From Imbricaverruca yamaguchii (Eukaryota; Arthropoda; Thecostraca; Neoverrucidae), in the NCBI GenBank assembly GCA_034440575.1, contig JAOTOL010001604.1, positions 1,780,001 through 1,844,000 on the forward strand: DNA of 64,000 bases. The letters run 5' to 3'. The notes beneath the pieces are model-generated. The model did no database searches, was not told where the DNA came from, and worked only from the letters and a program-made list of their open reading frames with translations. Of this stretch, positions 1 to 10,060 are shown in pieces; the first letter of the stretch is position 1; the number at the start of each line of letters is the position of its first letter. The translations under genes and the position numbers were made by a program.

Positions 1-226
1 CTGACGAGGAGCAGTCATTGTTACACGGCGCCAACGACTCGCTAGGATGAAAAGGGAGAGGATAATGCTCTGGACGTGGAAATTTACCAGTGTACAAATC
101 CAGCAATAGCCTATTTTTGAACCCCGCTCATACATCCCTCTAGGAGCGATTGCCGGCTTGGTCATGATTTGGCAGGCTCAGCCACGCTGATAGCCTTTTA
201 GCTACGCAGCCACCAAAGCCAGCCGG

Positions 227-636
227 GTGCCACGGTGCCACTCTGGTGCCAACTGGGCGCCACGGTGCTACTCTGGTGCCAGCCGGGCGCCACGGTGCTA
301 CTCTGGTGCCAGCCGGGCGCCACGGTGCTACTCTGGTGCCAGCCGGGCGCCACGGTGCTACTCTGGTGCCAGCCGGGCGCCACGGTGCTACTCTGGTGCC
401 AGCCGGGCGCCACTGGTGCTACTTTGCCAGCCGGGCGCCACGGTGCTACTCTGGTGCCAGCCGGGCGCCACGGTGCTACTCTGGTGCCAGCCGGGCGCCA
501 CGGTGCTACTCTGGTGCCAGCCGGGCGCCACGGTGCTACTCTGGTGCCAGCCGGGCGCCACGGTGCCACTCTGGTGCCAGCCGGGCGCCACGGTGCTACT
601 CTGGTGCCAGCCGGGCGCCACGGTGCTACTCTGGTG
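227..636. repeat. 30-bp minisatellite in flotillin-1 intron 4
   Basis: About 14 tandem copies of a GC-rich 30-bp unit with the core CGGGCGCCACGGTGCTACTC. One unit near 405-425 is shortened. The array starts about 60 bp beyond the donor of flotillin exon 4 on the minus strand. Open reading frames across it in several frames are a by-product of the repeat and are not genes. No splice junction is visibly included in the unit. Confidence 0.95.
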
Positions 637-696
637 TGCATCACGCGGTCCGTGTACGGGCTAGGGTGGGGGAGGAGCGCTGGTGCCGCGCCTCAC

Positions 697-816
697 CTGG
701 ATCTGCTGGCTGCGCTCCACCACCTGCACCTGGATGGCCTCCTCCTTGATGCGCTGGCGCGACTTGGCCGCCTGCAGCTGATACGCCATCTCAGCCTCGG
801 CGCGCTTCGTCTCCAC
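697..816 (-). CDS. Flo1: Flotillin-1, coding exon 4 (residues 230-269)
   Basis: Forty codons in phase 0 that continue the flotillin heptad-rich region after the SPFH domain. They include AEMAYQLQAAKSRQR and IQVQVVERSQQIQ, which match the family's alanine/glutamate-rich coiled coil used for flotillin oligomerisation. The acceptor is TCGGCAG before GTGGAG at 816, and the donor follows 697 (CAG then GTGAGG). The next exon is not in the window, so the C-terminal coiled coil and tail lie beyond the left edge. The acceptor and first 12 nt of this exon are repeated upstream in a 70-bp tandem array (805-1016). Confidence 0.93.
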
Positions 817-1016
817 CTGCCGACGGCCGACGGTGGCGCGAATGAGACAACACGTCACAGATCCGCGCCAAACACTTCGTCTCCATCTGCCGACGGCGGA
901 CGGTGGCGCGAATGAGACAACACGTCACAGATCCGCGCAAAACATTTCGTCTCCACCTGTCGACGGCGGAGGGGGCGCGAATGAGACAACACGTCACAGA
1001 TCCGCGCCAAACACTT
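805..1016 (-). repeat. 70-bp tandem array spanning the flotillin exon 4 acceptor
   Basis: Three units of 70, 70 and 69 bp (starting near 805, 875 and 945, with a partial fourth near 1014). Read on the minus strand, each unit carries a copy of the exon 4 acceptor (TCGGCAG or TCGACAG) followed by the first nucleotides of the exon, then TGTTTGGCGCGG and further intron sequence. The unit at lowest coordinates is the true splice junction. The others are decoy acceptors lying upstream in the pre-mRNA. Confidence 0.9.
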
Positions 1017-2274
1017 CATTGGCAAAGATAACAACCACGCTGTCAAACGATACGTGGCCAGACCAAAACTGATGCTCTGGCGCGGGCAGAAAGGCCACAT
1101 CAGGAATTGTATACGAAACACTGCACAGTTAAAGGTAAACAGCCATGTTGCACCTGTGAACATGGGCGCCGCCATGGCGGGGCACGGTGAGACGCCCCCA
1201 AACTTCGTGAAACTTAGCATTACTCTATGGCGTTGCAAGAAAGAATCTTCAAAAAATCCTCCCTCACAATCCAAAATTAGTGGCGACGCCTATGAGTGGG
1301 GAGACGATACCACATCGGTACAGACCACCGGGCAGTTCATATTCATTCGTCATTATTCGTATTCATCCGCATTCATCCGTATTCAGCTGCACTAATCTGC
1401 ATCCATCCGTACACACTCGCATTGTTCCGCATCGATCTGCATCGGTCTGTATCTAACAGGATAAGTATAATGAATCATACTTCGAAAAGCATCATGATCC
1501 GCCAGTCGCACGGCGTTCCGTCCTGTCAATATCTGTCATATTTCAACCTTTTCGCTTCTATTGGGACCACCAACAGCCATCCGACACTCCTCTTCAGTGG
1601 CAGTAGTTTCGCGCCAACCGCATGCTCGCGAATGTCTTGTGATTCATCGTGAATTATAACTTGTTGCATCACAAGCAACCATGAGATTCCCGCGGCTGAA
1701 GTGACCTTGAAACCACACAAATCAGCGGCGAAGGTAGCTGGCGCACCCATGGCGCAGTAGCTTTCTCAGGTAAAATCCAAGCCAGAGAGCACAGGAGCTA
1801 AAGTTCTGACATTCACCTCTTATCCGGCTGAAAGCTTGGGCCTGACATAATTACTTGCGGTGTTCGTCTGATCACATCGCGGGGCGACTTGTCGACTGTG
1901 CCTGTCAGATCACATCGCACGACGATTTGTGTCCGCCAGATCATAGTACGCGAGGACTTGTCGACTGTGCTCTCTTGTGATATTTGTTCTGATAATATTA
2001 ACGTCCTGCTTGTATTCATACACTTCCAACTAACTGCTTGTCCACTTGCCCCTCTTATGTCCTTTGCTCTTAGTCTCTTACAAATCCTTTCCCAAATTGG
2101 ATAATCTTAGTGCACCATACATCCCTTCCGAAAGAAATCTAGCTTCGCTGGTGCCGTTTGCCGCCACCATATAATGCCTTACCGATTGCATTTCACATAT
2201 TGTATTTCGTTTCAAAAGGACTTTCGTTGCACCGCCACATTGCTGCCTGCACATATGCTTCCATACGAATCAGT
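1017..2274. other. Flotillin intron 3, no gene seen; two degenerate short repeats
   Basis: No coding signal is recognisable. About 1328-1455 holds degenerate copies of an ATTCATCCGTATTCA-like motif. About 1840-1975 holds roughly three diverged copies of a 50-bp segment containing CAGATCACATCGC and GACTTGTCGACTGTG. The rest appears to be unique intron sequence. Confidence 0.5.
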
Positions 2275-2665
2275 CTCGGAGAGAGGGTACGGGGGAGAGA
2301 GAGAGGAAGAGGGAGAGGGAGAGGCAAAGGCAGAGGCAGAGGCAGAGGGAGAGGGAGGGAGGGAGGGAGGAGGGAGAGGGAGAGGGAGAGGGAGAGGGAG
2401 AGGAGAGGGAGAGGGAGAGGGAGAGGGAGGGAGAGGGGAGAGGGAGAGGGAGAGGGAGAGGGAGAGGGAGAGGGAGAGGGAGAGGGAGAGGGAGAGGGAG
2501 AGGGAGAGGGAGAGGGAGAGGGGAGGGAGAGGGAGAGGGGAGGGAGAGGGAGAGGGAGAGGGAGAGGGAGAGGGAGAGGGAGAGGGAGAGGGAGAGGGAG
2601 AGGGAGAGGGAGAGGGAGAGGGAGAGGGAGAGGGAGAGAGGGAGAGGGAGAGGGAGGAGAGGAAT
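2275..2665. repeat. (GGGAGA)n purine-rich satellite tract
   Basis: Nearly 400 bp of GGGAGA hexamers with GGGAGG and GAGGGGAG variants, all purine on the plus strand. The reading frames (Arg-Gly and Glu-Gly on one strand, Pro-Leu-Ser on the other) are translations of the simple repeat. Confidence 0.97.
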
Positions 2666-2894
2666 AGTGAGAGGGAGGACGGACTGGGCACACCGCTTCT
2701 ATCGGAAGTAAAAAATCAGAGAATGGCTATTGTTGATCTATTGAAGAACAAGTATTACTTGTTCGCTTAATAAGTCACAAGAATACTCGCAAACGACTAT
2801 TCTTGGGGAGAATGTAGGAGAATGGAGGAGGAGAATGTCAACATGAGAGTTAACTATGACAGGGGACAAGGTAGGTAGATAGGCACTTTGGTTC

Positions 2895-3056
2895 TTTTAC
2901 GACGCTTCCGACTGCTGGGTCATATAGCGTCGTGAACCTCTCACGACGGTTGGTCGAGGGCAGATTCGGTAATCTCGCCGGCTGTGGGATTCGAACCCTC
3001 GATACCATGACCAAGAGTCCGATTCGCTACCGACTGAGCTAACACCCCTCCCCACA
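2895..3056 (-). mobile_element. tRNA-derived SINE (family A), minus strand
   Basis: On the minus strand the head carries a box A (TAGCTCAGTCGG) and a box B (GGTTCGAATCC) spaced as in a tRNA gene. The arm between them resembles tRNA-Lys but is imperfect, so this is a retroposon head and not a functional tRNA. The body (GTTCACGACGCTATATGAC) and its A-rich end are shared with the SINE at 8972-9132, which defines the family. No clear target duplication was found. Confidence 0.7.
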
Positions 3057-3077
3057 AAGGGACAAGGGAGCTTGCCG

Positions 3078-3400
3078 TTCCGGTAGCTCGGTTTGTTACA
3101 GCGCTGGCCCGCATTGGTCGCCACTGTCCTGGCAACACAGGGTATGAGTCGCTTCACGAGCTCGCGTTTTGTCCTCCGCCGAGTGTCAGTTGGCAACTGG
3201 TCCGAGATGCCGAGGAGGAGTTACCAGGGCGGCCTCATCTCTGCATTAACGGCATATTAAACTCTCCGTAAAAATTTTGCCGTTGAACTTCAATTCACAG
3301 ATAGGGTGGTGGGGACAGGGTTCACGCAAGAAGCTCGGCTTAGCAAAAGGGCTAGTAAAAAAAAACCACCCCAGGAAAAAACCGAACAATTTTTTTTTAA
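3078..3400 (+). mobile_element. tRNA-derived SINE (family B), plus strand
   Basis: A tRNA-like head (CCGGTAGCTCGGTTTGTTA, with an eroded box B near GGGTATGAGTC) is followed by a body shared with the copy at 30253-30580. Shared body motifs include CAGTTGGCA and the tail segment AGGGTTCACGCAAGAAGCTC. It lies immediately next to the family A SINE in opposite orientation. It ends in an A-rich stretch near 3355-3400. Confidence 0.75.
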
Positions 3401-3988
3401 ACAAAAAGACATGCAGCGAAAAACACCATAAATAGTGTCAGACATTTCAGAACACTTACCACTGCAGCACACGCATGGCCACTCGTCTCTCCAGCATTGT
3501 GACGGTGTGATAAATGTGGCCTGCATACGAGAAAGTGCGCAGTCTCCAAAATGGAAACTATAGTGGTCAACTACACTGGTCTGCTTCATGTGGTCAGAAT
3601 CATGACACAGTTGTTATTGAGGACAGGCCCAGACGAGTTAGGGTTCCTGTGACACTTGACAAGCCAAGTTTGTCTGTAAGGGACATTGTGATGCAGTTCC
3701 TGGATATCATCTATTGATGGTATTGCATATATCCCCATTTATTGGTTTCCTATTCATGTGACCACAACGTGGCCGCAATACAAGTGGTAATTTCCACGAA
3801 ATCTGTTCTGATGTGAACAGACATGTCTTCCTGAACCTGCCTGCCAACTCCTTGGACTTGACAGCAGTTGTTAATAAGTATTTGGCGGATGCGAACGAGT
3901 TCTTGATGGATTAGAGGCCCATCACACACCACACCACTTGCCGCCACTGAGACGACGCTGCGTGACAGGGACGCCAGCACGGGCTCAC
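3401..3988. other. Flotillin intron 3, nothing recognised
   Basis: Moderate-GC sequence without tandem structure. A 67-codon plus-strand frame at 3514-3717 has an unremarkable composition, no recognisable domain and no support from neighbours. I treat it as non-coding. Confidence 0.4.
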
Positions 3989-4210
3989 CTCCATGTCGTA
4001 GGCGGCCTTCTTCAGGTGGAAGTCCCGCTGCGCCTTGGCGATCTCGACGTCGTTCTGCAGTCGGGAGGCCATGCGCTCCTCCTCGGCTATGGCCTCGTTG
4101 ATGGCCGCGTCACGCTTGGCCTCGGCCTCGCCGATTTTGGCGTCGCGCTTCACCTCGGCCGTGCGGGCCATACCGAGCGCCTTCAGGTACCCCTCCTCGT
4201 CACGCACATC
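3989..4210 (-). CDS. Flo1: Flotillin-1, coding exon 3 (residues 156-229)
   Basis: Seventy-four codons in phase 0 beginning [19 protein letters not shown]. These are the end of the SPFH domain and the first helical repeats ([20 protein letters not shown], then [22 protein letters not shown]). The residues match arthropod flotillin-1 closely. The acceptor is CCGCCAG before GATGTG, and the donor follows 3989 (GAG then GTGAGC). The first 57 nt (19 codons) recur five more times just upstream in the intron as 97-bp tandem units, so the true exon competes with identical acceptors. Only this copy continues into the rest of the exon. Confidence 0.95.
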
Positions 4211-4737
4211 CTGGCGGCATGGGGTGGTTACACACTTATACCCCTGACACCTCGGCCGTGCGGGCCATACCGAGCGCCTTCAGGTACCCTCCTCGTCACG
4301 CACATCCTGGCGGCATGGGGTGGTTACACACTTATACCCCTGACACCTCGGCCGTGCGGGCCATACCGAGCGCCTTCAGGTACCCCTCCTCGTCACGCAC
4401 ATCCTGGCGGCATGGGGTGGTTACACACTTATACCCCTGACACCTCGGCCGTGCGGGCCATACCGAGCGCCTTCAGGTACCCCTCCTCGTCACGCACATC
4501 CTGGCGGCATGGGGTGGTTACACACTTATACCCCTGACACCTCGGCCGTGCGGGCCATACCGAGCGCCTTCAGGTACCCCTCCTCGTCACGCACATCCTG
4601 GCGGCATGGGGTGGTTACACACTTATACCCCTGACACCTCGGCCGTGCGGGCCATACCGAGCGCCTTCAGGTACCCCTCCTCGTCACGCACATCCTGGCG
4701 GCATGGGGTGGTTACACACTTATACCCCTGATGGCAG
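4154..4737 (-). repeat. 97-bp array: six copies of the flotillin exon 3 start with its acceptor
   Basis: Acceptor-plus-exon copies begin at 4210 (the true exon), 4306, 4403, 4500, 4597 and 4694. Each extra unit is 57 nt of exon 3 ending ...GCCGAG, followed by a 40-nt spacer that starts GTGTCAGGGG and ends ATGCCGCCAG. Every spacer therefore has GT and AG ends. The copy at 4306 lacks one C and is 96 bp, which would shift its frame. Read through without splicing, a copy meets TAA in the spacer after six further codons. The exon 3 reading frame is otherwise intact in the copies. Confidence 0.95.
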
Positions 4738-5450
4738 GGGGGGCGGTTACACATGTACACCCTGATGGCCAGGGAGGTGTTATACCCCTGATGGCAGGGG
4801 GGTTATACACATACACCCCTGACAGCAGGGGGAGGCGGTTACACATGTACACCCCTGATGGCCAGGGAGGCGGTTACACACGTACACCCCTGATGGCAGG
4901 GGAGGCGGTTACACACGTACACCCCTGATAGCAGGGGGAAGCGGTTACACACGCACATCCCTGACAACAGGGGAGGCGGATACACATGTACACCTCTGAC
5001 AACAGGGGAGGCGGTTACACACCCACACCCCTGACGGCAGGGGAGGTGGTTACACACGTACACCCCTGGCGGCAGGGCGCGGGGCGGTTACACATGTACA
5101 CCCCTGACAGCGGGAGAGGTGGCTACACACGCACACCCCTGACGGCAGGGGATGGGTGGACATGCATATCCGTGATGGCAGGGGATGGATGGACACATTC
5201 TAGCAGAGTGGAAGAGGGCTATGCATATCATAATGTCATGGATAATGCTACACAATCCTGATGATAGTAGATAAGGGCGCACATATGGCAGCAGGGAAGG
5301 TGCTACACACATCCCAATGACAGGAGAGGAGTACACATCCTGGTGGCAGGGGAGGGGTGGGTACATCTTGACAGTGGGGAGGTGGTGCACACCTACCGAT
5401 GACAAGAAAAATGCTACACACATCCTGACAGCAGGGACACCACATTTGCT
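4735..5450. repeat. 30-40-bp degenerate minisatellite, flotillin intron 2
   Basis: About 20 units with cores such as GGTTACACACGTACACCCCT and GATGGCAGGGGAGGC. On the minus strand the units read like the exon 3 acceptor region: GTGTGTAACC, then a C-rich stretch, then CTGCCATCAGG or CACCAGGATGTGT. The array thus seems to be an older, shorter amplification of the same acceptor neighbourhood that feeds the 97-bp array beside it. Confidence 0.85.
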
Positions 5451-5511
5451 CAGCCCCGCTTCAGTCTTCTGAACAGACCAGCCTCCAGCCTGACGCGCCT
5501 CAGCGCCATAC

Positions 5512-5820
5512 CTTGAGCGTGTAGGAGACCACAGTGATGCCCATGTTGATGAGGTCCGACGAGGCCACGTGGAACACGTTCTCGCTGAACTTCTTGCGGT
5601 CCTTGTAGATCTCCTCGACCGTCATGCCGCCCATGATGGCGCGCTGGTGGCCCTCGAGCGTCTCGAGCGCCACCTGTCGCACCTCCTCCTCACTCTTGCC
5701 GAGGAACTGCTCGCAGGCGGCCAGCAGCATCTCCTCGTTCTGGCCCTGCACCTTGACCTGTGCGATGCCGGTGACGCTGATGGGCACGCCCTGGCTGGTG
5801 TAGACGCGCTGCGACTCCAC
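5512..5820 (-). CDS. Flo1: Flotillin-1, coding exon 2 (residues 53-155)
   Basis: A 103-codon exon in phase 0 at both ends forms the core of the SPFH/band-7 domain. It carries the family blocks [40 protein letters not shown] and [19 protein letters not shown]. Flotillin-1 is a membrane-scaffold protein that inserts as a hairpin into the inner leaflet, hetero-oligomerises with flotillin-2 and marks cholesterol-rich microdomains and endocytic sites. The acceptor is CCGCCAG before GTGGAG at 5820, and the donor after 5512 is GTATGG. Neither junction of this exon is obviously duplicated. Confidence 0.96.
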
Positions 5821-5931
5821 CTGGCGGCCGACGGGGCGGCACGTCAGTCGGCGCGGCGGACTGACGTGACTGGAGACTGGACCGGCGGCCGGCACACCTC
5901 CTCAGTGAGTCAGGCCGGCACACCTCCGCTC

Positions 5932-6420
5932 CTTACCGGCGCCTGTCCACTCCCTGACCGGCACCTGTCCACTCCCTGACCGGCGCCTGTCCACTCCCTG
6001 ACCGGCACCTGTCCACTCCCTGACCGGCACCTGTCCACTCCCTGACCGGCACCTGTCCACTCCCTGACCGGCACCTGTCCACTCCCCGACCGGCACCTGT
6101 CCACTCCCTGACCGGCACCTGTCCACTCCCTGACCGGCACCTGTCCACTCCCTGACCGGCGCCTGTCCACTCCCTGACCGGCACCTGTCCACTCCCTGAC
6201 CGGCGCCTGTCCACTCCTGACCGGCACCTGTCCACTCCCCTGACCGGCACCTGTCCACTCCCTGACCGGCGCCTGTCCACTCCCCTGACCGGCACCTGTC
6301 CACTCCCTGACCGGCACCTGTCCACTCCCTGACCGGCACCTGTCCACTCCCTTACCGGCACCTGTCCACTCCCTGACCGGCGCCTGTCCACTCCATGACC
6401 GGCGCCTGTCCACCCCCTGA
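5932..6420. repeat. 22-bp minisatellite, flotillin intron 1
   Basis: About 22 copies of a 22-bp unit with core CACTCCCTGACCGGC followed by ACCTGTC or GCCTGTC. It begins about 110 bp upstream of the exon 2 acceptor on the minus strand. The unit does not contain the acceptor. Confidence 0.95.
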
Positions 6421-6431
6421 CCGGCGCGACT

Positions 6432-7653
6432 ACGAGCAAAATTGCTTGCAGTCGTGCAGTTGACTCAGAATTGCAATGGGCAACAAGGTAGCTCCAATTG
6501 TGGCCATAATTTTCATGTACGGTTTTGAGGAACTGGTGATAAATAGTGCCCCAACCAAGCCGGGTTTCTTCTGCCACTACGTCTATGACTCATTGGGCAT
6601 TTGGAAACACACATACACATCCATAACTTTTAGACTTGATCACTGACCTGTACAGAACTGTGCAGTCTGGACAGAACTATCAGGTTCACCTTGGATGACA
6701 CACACAAGAAATCCATCATCCCATTTCTGGGCACCCTGATTACTGTAGAAAGCGACGGCAGATATACGTCCGAACTTCACATAAAACTAGCCATTCAGGC
6801 ATCATTCTGCATCACTTGTTAGCACATCCAATGGCCACTAATACATCTGTTATTCGATCAGAATATACGCGAGCAGCCCACCTGTCGGCAGACGAAGCCG
6901 TGACGGCAAGGTCAACGGATAATATCGATCGACTTTTCGAACAGAACAGATATCCATCATATCTCGTCTATCGACTGGAACGAGAGCCTCTCCGTCCGAA
7001 AATAGACCACACAAACATCGAAAACCGAACGGAGCGACCGGGGCACCTCAAGGAATATATTTATTTTTTATTCTGCGAAAACGGAAAACGACTCTGCATA
7101 AACTAAAAACGTAACAAAAATCAATTCAGTCATCAGATTTTCGAGTTTAAGCGAGCGCGTCGCCTGGACTAGCACCACAACCACACAATTTTACTAATTA
7201 GGTGACATCTCCCAGCTCCAATGTCCTGCGGAACTCGGCGTTTTTCGTCGTGTTCAGCCGGAGTATCTGTCACATATCTGGACTAGTGTACCACATTATT
7301 TGTAATATTTGCACTGATAGCAGGAAACAGGTCACATGCATTGGCGAAACAGCTCGCGCCGTTCGCCTACAATTCAACGAGCACCTACGCGGATGCAAAA
7401 AATCAACGTAAGAAATATGGGCAGTAACTTCCGCAACAATTCCTCTCACCTTGAATATCATTAAAACATGCAAAGGCCACCTGAGCGCAAAATCATTGAG
7501 TCGATGTACATTTGTGAGGTTAGACCCCAAGTTAAATAGGAACTATTCGCCCTTGCGTTTAGTGAGGTGGGCTTCTAGCATGTACTGTCAAAGTACATTA
7601 TATTTGTGTCAGCTATTCCTGGTAGTGCTCTTGTGCAACATTCACGTATGAGG
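6432..7653 (+). mobile_element. Penelope-like element fragment, copy A (dead)
   Basis: It encodes in pieces the C-terminal half of a Penelope-type reverse transcriptase, then a linker and a GIY-YIG endonuclease. RT block: AMGNKVAPIVA, then YVYD at 6578-6589 where the family has YVDD, so a catalytic aspartate codon is changed. The later RT motif IPFLGTLITVESDG is also present. The GIY-YIG part is near 7270-7410 (GLVYHIICNICT, then CIGETARAVRLQFNEHLR). Stops and frame changes interrupt the reading. A second copy of the same segment follows directly (7654-8935). Confidence 0.8.
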
Positions 7654-8935
7654 ATAAATTGCTCGCAGTCGTGCAGTTGACTCAGAATTGCAATGGGCAA
7701 CGAGGTAGCTCCAATTGTGGCCAACATTTTCATGCACGGTTTTGAGCAAATGGTGAGAAATAGTGCTCCAATCAAGCCGGGTTTCTTCTGGCACTACGTC
7801 GATGACTCATTGGGTATTTGGAAACACACATACACACCCATAACTTTTAGACTTGATCACTAACCTGTACAGAACTGTGCAGTCTGCACGGAACTATCAG
7901 GTTCACCTTGGATGACACACACAAGAAATCCATCATCCCATTTCTGGGCACCCTGATTACTGTAGAAAGCGACGGCAGATATACGTCCGAACTTCACATA
8001 AAACCAGCCATTCTGGCATCATTCTGCATCACTTGTTAGCACATCCAATGGCCACTAATACATCTGTTATTCGATCAGAATATACGCGAGCAGCAGACGA
8101 AGCCGTGACGGCAAGGTCAACGGATAATATCGATCGACTTTTCGAACAGACCAGATATCCATCGTATCTCGTCTATCGACTGAAACGAGAGGTTCTCCGT
8201 CCGACAAAAGACCACACAAACATCGAAAAACCGATCGGAGCGACCGAGGCACCTCAAGGAATATATTTATTATTTACTCTGCGAAAACGGAAAACGACTT
8301 TGCACAAACGAAAAATACAACAAAAATAAATTCAGTCATCAGATCTTCGAGTTTAAGCGTGCGCGTCGCCTGGACGAGCACCACAACCACACAATTTTAC
8401 TAATTAGGTGACATCTTCCAGCTCTAATGTCCTGCGGAACCCGGCGTTTTTCGTCGTGTTCAGCCGGAGTAGCTGTTAAGTGTCACCTATCTGGACTAGT
8501 GTACCACATTATTTGTAATATTTGCACTGATAGCAGCAAACAGGTCACATGCATTGGCGAAACAGCTCGCGCCGTTCGCCTACAATTCAACGAGCACCTA
8601 CGCGATGCAAAAAAAAAAAACAACAAAAAAAAACAGGACGTTCGACACACTGATGGGAAGTCATTCCAAACAAATCCACAACAGTAGCAGCACAACTTCT
8701 GCCAATAATTCCTCTCACCTTGAATATCATTAAAACATGCAAAGGCCACCCGGAGCGCAAAATCATTGAGTCGATGTACATTTGTGAGGTTAGACCCCAA
8801 GTTAAATAGGAACTATTCGCCCTTGCGTTTAGCGAGGTGAGCTTCTAGCATGTACTGTCAAAGTACATTATATTTGTGTCAGCTATTCCTGGTAGTGCTC
8901 TTGTGCAACATTCACGTATGAGGATATATATACTC
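7654..8935 (+). mobile_element. Penelope-like element fragment, copy B (tandem to copy A)
   Basis: Head-to-tail repeat of the same 1.2 kb segment. Here the RT catalytic motif YVDD is intact at 7795-7806 (HYVDDSLGIW), but stops follow. A GIY-YIG remnant lies near 8485-8635. It differs from copy A by small indels, including an A-rich insertion near 8610-8632. Tandem partial copies are typical of Penelope-like elements. Both copies sit in flotillin intron 1 on the strand opposite to the gene. Confidence 0.8.
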
Positions 8936-8971
8936 TGACGATTTTTCGATGCGTCGTACAATGTCAGTTCT

Positions 8972-9132
8972 TTTGTGGTTATTCGTTTTACAACACCTCG
9001 ACCGCTGAGTCATGTAGCGTCGCCAACCTCTTGCCCCGATTGGTTGCGGGCGAAGAGTAGCGACAGGTGAGGCTCGAACCCACAACCTTTCGATTGTGAG
9101 ACGGGCAACTTGCCCCTAGACTACTCGCCCTC
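8972..9132 (-). mobile_element. tRNA-derived SINE (family A) with 12-bp target-site duplication
   Basis: A 161-bp insertion flanked by perfect direct repeats AATGTCAGTTCT at 8960-8971 and 9133-9144. On the minus strand the head has box A (TAGTCTAGGGG) and box B (GGTTCGAGCC). The body shares GCGACGCTACATGACTCAGC-type sequence with the SINE at 2895-3056. The intact duplication indicates a fairly recent insertion just downstream of the second Penelope fragment. Confidence 0.85.
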
Positions 9133-9455
9133 AATGTCAGTTCTCTGAATGCATCTGTTCAAGGGTTGTCCATGAAATATATTAAACGTAATTTTAAACT
9201 TCGAATCACTGTAGGCAGTGTCAATTAGAAATGATATACTGTGGATAATGAGACCGGACAATTCTTAATCATGCCTGGGTGACATGCCTGACAATTGGAG
9301 GGGCATACAAACAACCCCACCAAATACACAAACGACATCGCCAGGCCACGATCACCATGCATTGGTGAATGGTCAACAAGGTGGTTAGGCAGCCCGGATG
9401 GCATGGCAAAACCGTTCTTCGGTCACCGACCCTCACCTCGCCGGTGTCGGCTCAC

Positions 9456-9611
9456 CTGCAGAGTCATGGTGTTGAGCGAGATCTTCTGACACTGCTGCAG
9501 GAAGCCCCAGACGAACGTGCGTCCGCCGGGCACCAGCAGCGGCTTTGCGTAGCAGCAGCCCGAGATCACGAGCGCCTCGTTCGGGCCGCACGTGACGAAA
9601 CCGAACGTCAT
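9456..9611 (-). CDS. Flo1: Flotillin-1, coding exon 1 (residues 1-52)
   Basis: Fifty-two codons starting at ATG (9611) with [20 protein letters not shown] and continuing [15 protein letters not shown] and ISLNTMTLQ. This is the conserved flotillin-1 N-terminus that begins the SPFH domain and contains the hydrophobic membrane-associating segment. The family usually starts at this same methionine. The donor is CTGCAG then GTGAGC after 9456, in phase 0. With the other three exons, 269 residues of a family that is usually about 430 long are visible. Confidence 0.96.
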
Positions 9612-9629
9612 CGTGGCTCACTGGTTGGT

Positions 9630-10060
9630 TCCGATCACGCTGAGGACGCAACATGGTGCTGTTGGTGGTTCACATCATGGTGAGGATGTGATATGGTCAC
9701 ATTAGTGTTTCCGATCGTGCTGAGGACACGACATGGTGCCATTCATGGTTCAGATCATGGTGAGGACACAACGTGGTGCTATTAGTGGTTCACATCATGG
9801 TGAGGACGTGATGTGGTGCTGTTAGTGGTTCACATCATGGTGAGAATGTGATGTGGTGCTGTTGGTGGTTCACACCATGGTGAGGATGTGGTGTGGTTCT
9901 GTTAGTGGTTCAGAACATAGTGATGATGTGACATGGTGATGTTAATTGCTCTGATCACAGTGGGGATGTGATATGCTGCTCCTAGTGGTTCTGATTGCAG
10001 TGGGGATGTGACATGCTGCTGCTATTGGTTTTGATTGCAGTGGGGACATGATGTGGTGCA
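9630..10060. repeat. 40-bp degenerate minisatellite upstream of flotillin exon 1
   Basis: About ten units with cores GGTTCACATCATGGTGAGGA and GTGATGTGGTGCTGTTAGT. The edge of the array lies within 30-50 bp of the start codon. On the minus strand the last unit contains CGTCCTCAG, a possible 5'-UTR acceptor, about 35 nt before the ATG. If used, it would be another amplified acceptor, but no upstream exon was identified. Confidence 0.85.

Noticed and set aside
2977..3056. tRNA-Lys gene on the minus strand
   Set aside because: Box A and B are good, but the anticodon and acceptor stems do not pair and a SINE body follows.
5932..6420. The 22-bp array as a tenth junction array (flotillin exon 2 acceptor)
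   Set aside because: The unit does not contain the acceptor or exon 2 sequence and lies about 110 bp away.
9060..9132. tRNA gene on the minus strand
   Set aside because: The anticodon loop is not valid. It is the head of a SINE flanked by a 12-bp target duplication.
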